Shown piece by piece: positions 29,691-37,703 of a stretch of DNA of 64,000 nt. Below the pieces are notes generated by a model, which saw only the letters and a list, made by a program, of their open reading frames with translations, was not told the origin of the DNA and ran no database searches. Origin of the DNA: Mucilaginibacter daejeonensis (GTDB taxonomy: Bacteria; Bacteroidota; Bacteroidia; Sphingobacteriales; Sphingobacteriaceae); assembly GCF_020783335.1 (NCBI RefSeq), contig NZ_CP086068.1, positions 1,736,001 through 1,800,000 of the forward strand, read 5' to 3'. Positions within the stretch are counted from its first letter, which is position 1, and every line of letters begins with the position of its first letter. Both the position numbers and the translations under genes were made by a program.

Positions 29691-29797
29691 CCTGTATATC
29701 GGGGCTGTAACACCAACATCAGCACATCACGTAACGGGCTTTTTTGCAAGAACACACACACTGGGCTCGAGCCAGTGGCTTTAACCAATTATAAATT

Positions 29798-29890
29798 ATG
29801 AAAAAAGGAAATTTTACTTTTTCTCCTCCACCTCCGCTGCACGATACATCTCCCATTGATCAAAGTGATCTCGTTATTTGCAGCATTTGA
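29798..29890 (+). CDS. Possible 30-residue leader peptide upstream of SusC
   Basis: ATG at 29798 opens a 31-codon frame encoding a short peptide with a proline run (MKKGNFTFSPPPPLHD) and ending ICSI. It lies in the presumed leader RNA between the promoter-like block at 29681 and the SusC start at 29925. The run of four Pro codons could stall ribosomes. There is no homology evidence, and this may be a chance frame. Confidence 0.3.
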   Translation: MKKGNFTFSPPPPLHDTSPIDQSDLVICSI

Positions 29891-29924
29891 ACCGTACAGA
29901 TCTTAACTGACCAAACGATCGATT

Positions 29925-32900
29925 ATGAACCATTCAGACCAAAAATATGAACGGCTTGTCTCTGTACGCATTAAACTGCGGCAAAGGGACGGGCTTAAGA
30001 CAAAAGGCCATCAAGTAAATTTGTGGCGATCATTGCTTTTATTTTTGCTGACCTTATTTATAAGCATAGGGCAGCCAACCATCACACTTGCACAAAATGC
30101 TGCACCGGGCACCGTATCAGGTGTAGTTACTGACGACCGTGGCGAGGCCTTGGTAGGAGTGAGCATAAAGCTCAAGAACGGCCAGGCAGCGGCACAAACT
30201 GATGTACGCGGCCGTTACACCATCAAGGTACCCGGCAAGGATGCTACATTGATATTCACTTACTTGGGTTATTCACCCGTTGAAAAACCGGTAGGTAACA
30301 CCACTACACTGAACGTGCAACTGGCTGCGGTGAACAGCAAACTTGACGAGGTAGTGGTTATCGGCTACGGCAGCGTGGCCAGGCGTGACGTTACCGGCTC
30401 GGTGGCATCAGTTAAAGGCGATGACCTTACCCGTAACGTGCCTGTGAGCGTTAACCAGGGCTTACAAGGTATGGTAGCTGGTGTTCAGGTTAACCGTAAT
30501 GACGGTGCACCCGGTGCAGGCATCAGCTTGACCATTCGTGGTGCTAACTCATTCACCGGTAGCGAGCCATTGTACGTTATCGATGATATACCAGTGGTAT
30601 CTGCTCCTACACCGGGTGGTGCGGAAGATAACTTTCAAACCATCAATGGTTTATCCTTTCTTAACCCGCAGGATGTGGAAAGCATCGAGATCTTAAAAGA
30701 CGCATCAGCTACTGCTATATACGGTTCAAGGGGTGCTAACGGCGTGGTATTGATCACTACCAAAAAAGGCAAGGCAGGTAAAGACAAAGTGACCCTGATC
30801 GCCAACACCAGTTGGGCTACGGTATCTAAAAAAGTGGATATGCTGGGTGCTTACGAGTATGCCGTGTTGCAGAATGAGGCCGCGCAGAATCTGACCACTT
30901 ATTACGGTTCACAGTTGTCGTTACCATTCCCCGGTAACTACGGACGCGATGCCGTGACCTTACAAAACAACGTTTACCGTCCTAAGCCTGAAGATTATAT
31001 CAACGGATTACCGGCAGGCACTGTTTATCCTGAAGGATTCAAAGGCGTGAACTGGCAAGACCAGATCTTTCGCACTGCCATGACCAAGGATTACACCTTG
31101 CAAGTTGCCGGTGGTAGCGATAAGGGTAGTCACTTGATCTCGGGAAATTACCTTGATCAGGAAGGTATCATTAAACGCACCGGGTTCAAACGTTACGGTC
31201 TGCAATTGAACATCAATCGCAACGTGAGCCGCTTCTTCCAGATCGGTACCAACAGCAACGTCACCTATACCAACTATGTATTAGGTAAAACGAATACTTC
31301 GGGTGCTCAACCAAGCTTGATCAGCTCGGCTTTGTTCTTCCCGCCAACATGGCCTTTGGATGATCCTTATGCTGATGCCAGGCAACAGTACGTAAATGCC
31401 GCAGGTTTGAGTAACCCTATATTGTCGATCAACAACTCCGACGACCGTACTAAATCGGTACGTGTTTACACTACTGGCTATGCACAGTTGAACTTTACGC
31501 CTTGGCTTAACTTCAGGCAGCGTATCGGTTACAACTACAATACCAACATGCGTCAAACGTATTACAAACGTAGCATACCTGAAGGCCGTATACCTGGTGG
31601 GCAAGCTTCGGAAGCCAACAACAGCTACGCGCAGTTGACCCTCGAGTCGTTATTGAACTTCAGGAAGACGTTCAATAAGGTACACACCGTAAGTGCAGTG
31701 GCTGCGTTCACATACGAAAAAGGCCAGGCCTATTGGAATGAGCAACGCGCCAGCAACTTCCCTAATGACCTGACCGGGTACTGGAACCTTGCTGCAGGTT
31801 TGACACAAGCTCCTTTTTACAACTACCGTGAAGACAATTCACTGATGTCGGTGTTGGCGCGTATCAACTACAGCTATAAAGGTAAATACCTCGTGACCGC
31901 AAACTTTAGGCGCGATGGTTCAAGCAAGTTCACCGAGACCAACAAGTACGCTAACTTCGGTGGTTTGGCCTTTGCCTGGACAGCCAGCGAAGAAGATTTC
32001 ATCCGTAACCTGGGCGCTTTCTCGAACTTGAAGCTGCGTACCAGCATCGGTGGTACCGGTAACCAGGGTATAGGCCCATATGGGACCTTGAACCGTGTTA
32101 TATCGGCAAATGCTATCGTGGATAAGGATGGCAATATCGGCTCGGGTTATCGTTTAGATGATGGCCGCGGCATAGTGGATCCTGATCTGAAATGGGAGAC
32201 CACCACCCAGGCTGACGCCGGTTTGGACATGGGTTTCCTGAACAACCGCTTGAACGTAACGGTAGATGTTTACTACAAAAAGACCAAAGATCTGCTTCAA
32301 AGCATTAACGTGGCCCCAAGTACAGGCTATCGTACCAAGCTTACCAATTTTGGAACTGTAGAGAACCGTGGTCTGGAGGTGAGTGTACAAGGTGCTATTC
32401 TTCAAAAAGCTGCCTTTAAGTGGGGAGTTAATGCTAACATCGCCTTCAACCGCAACAAAATAATGGACCTGCCTGCTGATCAGTTCGCTCAGCGATTGTA
32501 TCACGGTGTTGATCAGGTGCTTATCCAGCGTAACGGGCAGCCGATCGGCGCTATCTATGGTTTGATCGAGGATGGCTTCTATGACAATATAGCCGAGGTT
32601 CGTGCTGATCCGCGTTGGGCCGGGTTAGATGATACGCAGCTTATTCAAAAATTGGGCACCATCAAGTATAAAGATACCGATGGCAACCGTAGCGTACTGA
32701 GCCAATCGACCGACCGTGTGATCATCGGTAACACCAACCCTGATTATACCTGGGGTATCACCAATACTTTCAACTACAAACGTTTCGATTTCAGCTTCTT
32801 TGTGCATGGCGTAATGGGTGGCGACATCATCAACACTAACCTGTTGAAAGTAAGGCTAAGCAATACCGGTAACTCTACCGTTGATGCATTTAACGGCCGC

Positions 32901-33230
32901 TGGACACCAGCCACTGCTGCTACCGCAACATGGCCACGTGCCGATGCCTCATCTACCATGGAATACCTTTTCTCGAACAGGTACATTGAGGATGGAACAT
33001 TCGTTAGGTTGAAGACCATAAACTTAGGCTACACCTTTAAAACTCCTAAAAAGTATTTAGGCGATATCAATGTATATGGCACCGTGAGCAACGTGCTTAC
33101 GATCACCAAATACAGCTGGTTCGATCCAGATGTGAACTCTTTCGGCGGCGACGCTTCGCGCCGGGGCGTGGATATGAACTCTTATCCTAATGCACGCACC
33201 TTTACATTGGGTGTTAAAGCATCTTTTTAA
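29925..33230 (+). CDS. SusC/RagA-family TonB-dependent receptor (mannan-type PUL)
   Basis: Outer-membrane importer of 1101 residues, first structural gene of a long operon. The start at 29925 leaves a basic N-terminal extension of about 33 residues before the hydrophobic signal segment (WRSLLLFLLTLFISIGQ, cleavage after TLAQ). No internal ATG offers a shorter start, and such extended leaders are seen in other SusC proteins. A carboxypeptidase-regulatory-like domain (about 60-140), plug with RRDVTGSVASVKGDDLTRNV and VESIEILKDASATAIYGSRG (about 255-274), barrel, and terminal Phe follow. Two copies of a conserved 16-nt element lie upstream, pointing to dedicated activation. Confidence 0.95.
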   Translation: MNHSDQKYERLVSVRIKLRQRDGLKTKGHQVNLWRSLLLFLLTLFISIGQPTITLAQNAAPGTVSGVVTDDRGEALVGVSIKLKNGQAAAQTDVRGRYTIKVPGKDATLIFTYLGYSPVEKPVGNTTTLNVQLAAVNSKLDEVVVIGYGSVARRDVTGSVASVKGDDLTRNVPVSVNQGLQGMVAGVQVNRNDGAPGAGISLTIRGANSFTGSEPLYVIDDIPVVSAPTPGGAEDNFQTINGLSFLNPQDVESIEILKDASATAIYGSRGANGVVLITTKKGKAGKDKVTLIANTSWATVSKKVDMLGAYEYAVLQNEAAQNLTTYYGSQLSLPFPGNYGRDAVTLQNNVYRPKPEDYINGLPAGTVYPEGFKGVNWQDQIFRTAMTKDYTLQVAGGSDKGSHLISGNYLDQEGIIKRTGFKRYGLQLNINRNVSRFFQIGTNSNVTYTNYVLGKTNTSGAQPSLISSALFFPPTWPLDDPYADARQQYVNAAGLSNPILSINNSDDRTKSVRVYTTGYAQLNFTPWLNFRQRIGYNYNTNMRQTYYKRSIPEGRIPGGQASEANNSYAQLTLESLLNFRKTFNKVHTVSAVAAFTYEKGQAYWNEQRASNFPNDLTGYWNLAAGLTQAPFYNYREDNSLMSVLARINYSYKGKYLVTANFRRDGSSKFTETNKYANFGGLAFAWTASEEDFIRNLGAFSNLKLRTSIGGTGNQGIGPYGTLNRVISANAIVDKDGNIGSGYRLDDGRGIVDPDLKWETTTQADAGLDMGFLNNRLNVTVDVYYKKTKDLLQSINVAPSTGYRTKLTNFGTVENRGLEVSVQGAILQKAAFKWGVNANIAFNRNKIMDLPADQFAQRLYHGVDQVLIQRNGQPIGAIYGLIEDGFYDNIAEVRADPRWAGLDDTQLIQKLGTIKYKDTDGNRSVLSQSTDRVIIGNTNPDYTWGITNTFNYKRFDFSFFVHGVMGGDIINTNLLKVRLSNTGNSTVDAFNGRWTPATAATATWPRADASSTMEYLFSNRYIEDGTFVRLKTINLGYTFKTPKKYLGDINVYGTVSNVLTITKYSWFDPDVNSFGGDASRRGVDMNSYPNARTFTLGVKASF

Positions 33231-33249
33231 CCGATCAAGAACCTAGAAA

Positions 33250-34926
33250 ATGAAAAGAAGAAATATCAAAACAGCTTTGATCGCCTTTTGCGCCGTATTG
33301 ATGTGCGGTTCATGCAAAAAGGCATTAGAAGAAAAACCATATTCGTTCATCGCACCCGAGCAGTTAGGCGACTCAAAAGAAGCGGCTCAGTTATGGGTGA
33401 ACGGGGTAAAGAGTTCGTTTACCACCGGCGGCTTTTTTGCTTACGCCATATTCAACAGGGTATATGATGTGGATAGTGATGATGCTACCGGACCAAACTG
33501 GGCGTTCGCAGCTACCGGTGCCGGTAACTTTCAGGAAAATACCGATATACGTGCGTACTGGTTCGATCTTTACAACCTGATATCAAGATCCAACAATGCC
33601 ATCAGCCGCATCACCGCCATGACGGCTATCGATCAGCCATCAAAGGATAACGCTTTAGGTGAACTGAACTTTTACCGTGCCTGGGCTTACTTTACCTTAG
33701 TAAGGGCATTTGGCCCGGTGCCGTTGTACAAGTTCTCGGTAACTGACGGAGAAGACCCAGATCAGCCGCGAGCTTCGGTAGCTAACGTCTATGCATTCAT
33801 CATAGAATGTTTGAAGCTATCGGAGACCCAGTTATACAGCCGCAAGAACGCCGCTTATAAAGCTGGTACTGTAAGCCAGGAAGCTGCTAAGACCATGTTG
33901 GCCAAAGTGTACTTAAATATGGCTTCGGGGGCGTTATCAGGAGCGCAGATCACCGTATATGGCGGCCCTCAAGGCAAAAGTGGCGCACGCCTTAACCCGG
34001 TGGCCACCACTTATACCAAATCTGTAGTTGCCGGCCACGAAACTTTCAACGCCCGCGACTACTTCACATTGGCTCGTAACAAAGCTAAAGAAGTGATCGA
34101 TGGTGCTGATGGCAACACCGGCCTGTTCTCGACCTGGGAGCAGATCTGGCAAAAAGGTAACCGCGGTGGCAAAGAGCATTTGTGGATGATGTACGGCCGG
34201 AGCAATAACGAGGATTTCGGTAACTTTTTGACCTATCACTATTCAGGTATCGAAGGTGCCAATGGTGCACGCGTACAAAGTGGCGGTGGTTTTTACGGCT
34301 TGTCAGATCACTGGTATAACTTATTTGAAACGAAGGACGCACGTATTCGCCAAGGCGTGGTGCATAAATGGTTGAATTACCGTGGCGATAAGCAATGGTA
34401 TCCAAGCAAAGAGGTAGGCAGCACCGACCCTGCGGTAGGTTATGATCCTACTTATGCCTACTCTGACGATGATAGCCATATCGCTTTAGTGACCAAATAC
34501 TATGATGTGGCGGATCGAACCGTTTTCCGTACCGATGCCGCTTACCCATGGTTGCGTTATGCGGAAACGTTACTGATCTATGCTGAGGCAGACAATGAGG
34601 TGAACGGACCTACCGCCGATGCGGTGAATGTTGTCAACCAATTGCGTACCCGCAGTAATGCCACACCGGTTTCCGTTGCTGATTTTAACCAGCAATCGTT
34701 ACGCTCATTCATCGTTGAAGAACGTCGCCGTGAGCTGGCAGCAGAGGGCAGCCGCGCCTGGGACCTAAGAAGATGGGGCATATACCTGCAAGTGATGAAT
34801 GCCATTGGTGCCGTTGATGCCAATGGAATCGTTAAGAGCCGTCAAAACAGGCATTTGCTGTTCCCACTGCCGATTGACGAGATCAATGGTAACAAGAACA
34901 TTGATGGTAATAACCCTGGCTGGTAA
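33250..34926 (+). CDS. SusD/RagB-like outer-membrane lipoprotein (mannan-type PUL)
   Basis: Surface glycan-binding partner of the SusC 19 nt upstream. Lipobox LMCGSC at about residue 22. The 558-residue protein shows ALGELNFYRAWAYFTLVRAFG near residue 140, WLRYAETLLIYAEADNEV near 440, and FIVEERRRELAAEGSRAWDLRRW near 480, ending NNPGW. It is followed by two glycan-binding accessory proteins, giving a three-component capture layer on the cell surface. Confidence 0.95.
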   Translation: MKRRNIKTALIAFCAVLMCGSCKKALEEKPYSFIAPEQLGDSKEAAQLWVNGVKSSFTTGGFFAYAIFNRVYDVDSDDATGPNWAFAATGAGNFQENTDIRAYWFDLYNLISRSNNAISRITAMTAIDQPSKDNALGELNFYRAWAYFTLVRAFGPVPLYKFSVTDGEDPDQPRASVANVYAFIIECLKLSETQLYSRKNAAYKAGTVSQEAAKTMLAKVYLNMASGALSGAQITVYGGPQGKSGARLNPVATTYTKSVVAGHETFNARDYFTLARNKAKEVIDGADGNTGLFSTWEQIWQKGNRGGKEHLWMMYGRSNNEDFGNFLTYHYSGIEGANGARVQSGGGFYGLSDHWYNLFETKDARIRQGVVHKWLNYRGDKQWYPSKEVGSTDPAVGYDPTYAYSDDDSHIALVTKYYDVADRTVFRTDAAYPWLRYAETLLIYAEADNEVNGPTADAVNVVNQLRTRSNATPVSVADFNQQSLRSFIVEERRRELAAEGSRAWDLRRWGIYLQVMNAIGAVDANGIVKSRQNRHLLFPLPIDEINGNKNIDGNNPGW

Positions 34927-34964
34927 GCTGATCCTATATCATAACCAATGATCAATTATGTATT

Positions 34965-36098
34965 ATGAGAACGTTTAAATTCAAACATCATATCATCATG
35001 CTGAGTGCGGTAATGGCCGCGCTCCATCTTACAAGCTGTAAAAAAGATCAAAGCAGCGATAACGATTGTAGCGGTACTCCGGTCATCACCAAAGTGGTAA
35101 AGTCTACCGATCGTTCCGTTACACTGTCCTCCGGAGACCTGCGTCAGTTCGTGACCATACAGGGTTCGAACCTGTGTGGTGTCACCGAAGTGATGTTCAA
35201 TAACATTAAGGTCACCTCGGCCGATTTTTATGCAACGGCTGACGAGATCACAGTACGCGTACCGGCCAGCGTGCCAAGTTCAGATCAGATCACCAATAAG
35301 ATCACTGTCAATACCCCATCGGGTAACGCCACCACTAACTTTGTGGTCAACATACCGCCAATATCCATAACAGGTGTTGACAATGAGTACGCGCCTGCAG
35401 GTACCACCATGACGCTGCTTGGTCCAAGTTTCGGTATTTACGGCTTTACGGGCGGTAAAGGCAAAGTTTTCTTTGGTACTACCGAGGCTACCATCACCAA
35501 GGCAACGCCTGATACCTTGCAAGTGACCGTGCCGGCTGGTGTCCAACAAAATTCGGCTATTAAGGTGGTGGCCGACAATGGCAACAGTGCAACTTATAAG
35601 TATCCGTACATGGATAACACCAACCTGGTATTTGACTTTGACACCAAGACCGGAACAGCTACTGGGTTCATTACTAACAGCGCGACCCCTGGCGCTATCA
35701 GCGGCAAGTATGTCCGCGTAGCTAAAACTACCGGAACCTGGGCCGCTGATGAATTCATCAGGGGCGTGGGAAAGATCCCAGCTGATGCAGTGAGTAACCC
35801 TGATCAATATCTGTACAAGTTCGAGATCAATACGCAGGTGCCGTTCAACCAACAGGGTATTCGTATGTGGGCTGATTATGGTGATAGCGGTACTTATTAT
35901 TTGTGGAATCCGACAGTATCGCCGTTCGATACCCGTGGTAAATGGATCACCTATTCGATCCCACTTCTGGATATCGTGAAAAAAGCGACCATCACGGCCC
36001 GTACCAACAACGACTACACGTTCAGAGCGATCGTTTATGGTCCAACGCCGTTCCAGATCGATCTTTCAATGGACAATATTCGTATCGTACATAAGTGA
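34965..36098 (+). CDS. Surface glycan-binding lipoprotein with IPT/TIG domains (SGBP-B type)
   Basis: Non-catalytic glycan capture protein. Lipobox HLTSC at about residue 25 anchors it to the membrane. Two IPT/TIG immunoglobulin-like domains follow (about 40-130, beginning PVITKVVKSTD; and about 133-220, beginning ISITGVDNEYAPAGT). The C-terminal domain (about 220-377) resembles the glycan-binding domain of SGBP-B proteins of Bacteroides PULs. Aromatic residues such as those in RMWADYG and YYLWNP could form the binding platform. A smaller paralogue follows 10 nt downstream. Confidence 0.85.
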   Translation: MRTFKFKHHIIMLSAVMAALHLTSCKKDQSSDNDCSGTPVITKVVKSTDRSVTLSSGDLRQFVTIQGSNLCGVTEVMFNNIKVTSADFYATADEITVRVPASVPSSDQITNKITVNTPSGNATTNFVVNIPPISITGVDNEYAPAGTTMTLLGPSFGIYGFTGGKGKVFFGTTEATITKATPDTLQVTVPAGVQQNSAIKVVADNGNSATYKYPYMDNTNLVFDFDTKTGTATGFITNSATPGAISGKYVRVAKTTGTWAADEFIRGVGKIPADAVSNPDQYLYKFEINTQVPFNQQGIRMWADYGDSGTYYLWNPTVSPFDTRGKWITYSIPLLDIVKKATITARTNNDYTFRAIVYGPTPFQIDLSMDNIRIVHK

Positions 36099-36108
36099 TC
36101 ATTTAGAT

Positions 36109-36906
36109 ATGAAAAAGACACTAAAGATATCGGGCATAATGCTAACGCTTAGCGCATCAGTGTTCGCGCAGTCAAACGCTTTTAGCCTTACCAAAATACT
36201 TAACGAATATGCTCCGACAGGAAGCACGATGGTGATCATCGGTTCACAACTGAAAAGCAATATGGTTCCCGGTAAAGCTAAGGTACTGTTCGGCTCAACG
36301 GAGGCTCCGATCACCCGCGTGACCGACGATAGCTTGTATGTAAAGGTGCCTGACAACGCTGCTCCAGGCACCACTGTGAAGGTGATCACGCCCGGCGGAG
36401 AGAAGAGCGTACCATATCCCTACAAAGACAAAAGGAACGTCATTTTTGATTTTAACTCAGGCTCAGGCAGTGACTATGTGACGAGTAGTGCCAAGCCGGG
36501 TCCGATCGATGGTAAGTACGTACGGATCGAGAAGGAGATACCCTCATGGTCGGTGATCGATCTGATCCAGGGCAACGTGACCATGCCGGCCGAGGCGGTA
36601 ACTGACCCGTCAAAATACGTTCTCAAGTTTGAAGTGAACACCTTAAAGCCATTCGATGCGAACATGATCAAGATCATGATCGATGGCGACTATCATGAGG
36701 TGAACACTTATCTATGGAGAAGCAGGCAGCCATTTGATACCAAAGGGCAATGGCAAACTTACACCGTTGAGCTTGATAAGATCATCAATACACCTTTAAA
36801 AGCGTCGTTGAACAAGCATAAGTTCAAATTATCCTATCACGGTAATGGGGTGCTGGATGCTGATATGTCCTTCGATAACTTCCGTGTTGTTCCAAAAGAA
36901 AATTAA
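36109..36906 (+). CDS. Second IPT-domain glycan-binding protein, without lipobox
   Basis: Paralogue of the preceding protein with one IPT/TIG domain (about 25-105, LTKILNEYAPTGSTMVIIGSQL) and the same C-terminal glycan-binding domain (about 106-265; the FDFNSGSGSDYVTSSAKPGPIDGKYVRI region aligns with FDFDTKTGTATGFITNSATPGAISGKYVRV of its neighbour, both quoted in part). The frame is open from 36037, but that would overlap the upstream gene; ATG at 36109 gives a normal signal peptide ending VFAQ. No Cys follows, so unlike its neighbour it is not an evident lipoprotein and may stay periplasmic or be released. Confidence 0.8.
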   Translation: MKKTLKISGIMLTLSASVFAQSNAFSLTKILNEYAPTGSTMVIIGSQLKSNMVPGKAKVLFGSTEAPITRVTDDSLYVKVPDNAAPGTTVKVITPGGEKSVPYPYKDKRNVIFDFNSGSGSDYVTSSAKPGPIDGKYVRIEKEIPSWSVIDLIQGNVTMPAEAVTDPSKYVLKFEVNTLKPFDANMIKIMIDGDYHEVNTYLWRSRQPFDTKGQWQTYTVELDKIINTPLKASLNKHKFKLSYHGNGVLDADMSFDNFRVVPKEN

Positions 36907-36912
36907 GTACTT

Positions 36913-36937
36913 GCAAGGGCAGCCAGGCTGCCCTTGC
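36913..36937 (+). terminator. Intercistronic hairpin after the glycan-binding proteins
   Basis: Perfect 11-bp stem GCAAGGGCAGC with GCTGCCCTTGC and a 3-nt loop, not followed by a T-run. It divides the SusC/D/SGBP genes from the enzyme genes of the same strand. Confidence 0.55.
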
Positions 36938-36951
36938 TCATTTAAGATGCA

Positions 36952-37635
36952 ATGATCAAAACGATAAACAAAGCAGTTCTATTCCTGGCAAGTGTACTTT
37001 TGTTGTTGGGTTTTACTTCACAAGACTCCGTAGCACAAGAGCAAAGATTTTACTATTGGAACACCATCCAGAACTTCCGTAAGCAGGACAGTTTGCAGGC
37101 GCCACCTCAAAATGCTATACTCTTTGTGGGCAGCTCGTCCTTTACTAACTGGCACAACGTTCAGCAGATGTTCCCTGACCGTGTGATCATTAATCGGGGT
37201 TTTGGCGGTTCACAATTGCTGGATGCGAAACAATACTTTGAACAAACCAAATATCCCCAAAAGCTCAAACAGATCGTGCTTTATTCAGGCGATAATGATA
37301 TTGCCTCTGGCGCTTCTGCTCAGGAGGTGTTCGGCCGCTTTAAGCAGGTGTATGAGCTTATCCGCAAAGATCAGCCTAAACTACCCATCGCCTACCTTTC
37401 TATCAAAGGTTGTCCGGGCAGGGCGCGTTCCATACCTGTAGTAAAAGAGACCAACGCGCTGATCAAAGAATTTCTGGCTATGCAGAAAAACACCGCCTAT
37501 GTAGATGTCTTCTCTGCCACAATGGACAGCGAGGGGCAGCCTATTAAAGAGATCTATGTGGAGGATGGTGTGCACATGAATCAAAAAGGTTATGATATAT
37601 GGGCTTCGGTGCTTAAGCCATACCTGGTGAAATAA
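36952..37635 (+). CDS. SGNH/GDSL-family hydrolase, probable carbohydrate O-acetylesterase
   Basis: Secreted serine esterase of the SGNH superfamily; signal peptide ends SVAQ. Block I is FVGSSSF at about 59-64 with Ser62 as likely nucleophile, block II NRGFGGSQL, block III SGDND, and block V DGVHMNQKGY with the catalytic Asp and His. At 227 residues it is a single domain, close to the PAF-acetylhydrolase-like group. In this PUL a role in removing acetyl groups from the polysaccharide is likely, together with the larger esterase that follows 68 nt downstream. Confidence 0.85.
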   Translation: MIKTINKAVLFLASVLLLLGFTSQDSVAQEQRFYYWNTIQNFRKQDSLQAPPQNAILFVGSSSFTNWHNVQQMFPDRVIINRGFGGSQLLDAKQYFEQTKYPQKLKQIVLYSGDNDIASGASAQEVFGRFKQVYELIRKDQPKLPIAYLSIKGCPGRARSIPVVKETNALIKEFLAMQKNTAYVDVFSATMDSEGQPIKEIYVEDGVHMNQKGYDIWASVLKPYLVK

Positions 37636-37703
37636 GAAGTGAAACTAAAAATATCATTATATTTCTTTTGGATAAGTAACTGACCCGTCCTCCGTTCCCA
37701 TTC

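Larger units (their letters stand above)
29389..29797 (+). promoter_or_regulatory. Control region of the large SusC operon
   Basis: Gene-free, A/T-rich sequence ahead of the operon. It contains two copies of a 16-nt element, GGATAAAAAAGTATCA (29473-29488) and GGCTAAAAAAGTATTA (29631-29646). The second is followed by TATAAACCTG (29681-29690) at the same spacing as the copy before the symporter gene. A GGCTCGAGCC palindrome (29764-29773) lies in the presumed leader RNA. Confidence 0.6.
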
